Source: Rhodospirillales bacterium (GTDB taxonomy: Bacteria; Pseudomonadota; Alphaproteobacteria; Acetobacterales; Acetobacteraceae). From it: 6,128 nucleotides of DNA. Shown here in pieces: positions 6,067-6,128 of the stretch. The first letter of the stretch is position 1. Every line of letters starts with the position of its first letter. The translations under genes were made by a program, and so were the position numbers. The notes under the pieces are model-generated. The model made no database searches. It was given only the letters and a program-made list of their open reading frames with translations, and was not told the origin of the DNA. The stretch lies in assembly GCA_028866445.1 (NCBI GenBank), contig JAGWIE010000096.1:1-6128 (forward strand), in the 5' to 3' direction.

Positions 6067-6081
6067 CAGCGCGGTGCTGCG
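6065..6081 (+). other. Hairpin in the leader of the right-edge gene
   Basis: CGCAGC (6065-6070) pairs with GCTGCG (6076-6081) around a five-base loop, GCGGT. The stem shares two bases with the preceding inverted repeat, and its 3' arm overlaps a stretch complementary to the start of the downstream gene. The two folds cannot form fully at once. Confidence 0.4.
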
Positions 6082-6115
6082 TTCTACAGGCTGTCTACTA
6101 GTTTGGGGGTTCGCA

Positions 6116-6128
6116 ATGAACGCACTTG
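6116..6128 (+). CDS. Start of a possible gene cut by the right edge
   Basis: An ATG at 6116 opens four codons, MNAL, plus one base. A GGGGG run (6105-6109) lies six bases upstream and resembles the AGGGGG site of gcvT. A possible promoter and a structured leader precede it. The distance from gcvP, the probable terminator between them and the promoter candidate suggest a separate transcription unit. The product cannot be guessed from four residues, and the start itself is not certain. Confidence 0.35.

Noticed and set aside
1..6128. CRISPR arrays, tRNA or rRNA genes, insertion sequences, phage attachment sites, new defence system
   Set aside because: No regularly spaced repeats, transposase motifs, tRNA-like folds or unusual gene clusters were seen on either strand. 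The coding content is a housekeeping operon, a transporter ATPase and a signalling protein.

Overview
The window is GC-rich, tightly packed bacterial chromosomal DNA that looks alphaproteobacterial. Support comes from the single-chain glycine decarboxylase (GcvP) in a gcvT-gcvH-gcvP operon behind a tandem glycine riboswitch, and from a single-domain response regulator with the TDIAMPGSMDG signature common in that class. The T-rich intergenic DNA after gcvP (a TTTTTTGTTTCTTCTTT tract) reminds me of acidophilic Acetobacteraceae, but that is an impression from memory and is not decisive.

Left part (1-1274), all on the minus strand: an amino-acid ABC transporter ATPase of the HisP/AotP/OccP type, then after a 69-base gap a 131-residue CheY-like receiver protein. 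Its stop codon overlaps the start of another gene that runs off the left edge after nine codons (MSETIRVLL). That gene may be a second response regulator.

Centre (1275-1592): a divergent intergenic region. On the plus strand it carries two glycine aptamers in tandem (about 1363-1545), a strong hairpin (1542-1578) and the gcvT ribosome binding site. No convincing promoter could be read for either direction, although one must exist.

Main operon (1593-5906), plus strand: gcvT (aminomethyltransferase, T-protein), gcvH (lipoyl carrier, H-protein) and gcvP (PLP glycine decarboxylase, P-protein, 956 aa). The genes are 13 bases apart (gcvT/gcvH) and overlapping by four bases (gcvH/gcvP, GTGA). Together with the shared L-protein (lipoamide dehydrogenase, not in the window) they oxidise glycine to CO2, NH3 and 5,10-methylene-tetrahydrofolate. 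The riboswitch senses the substrate and probably raises expression when glycine is in excess.

Right end (5907-6128): a long inverted repeat with a T-run that probably ends the gcv transcript, an imperfect direct repeat, a possible promoter with a seven-G run in its spacer, a structured G-rich leader, and the first four codons of a possible next gene (ATG at 6116).

I see no new defence, mobile or biosynthetic system. The window is mostly ordinary metabolism. The points worth a second look are the possible switching mechanism of the riboswitch, the structured leader at the right edge, and the transporter ATPase that has no partners in view.
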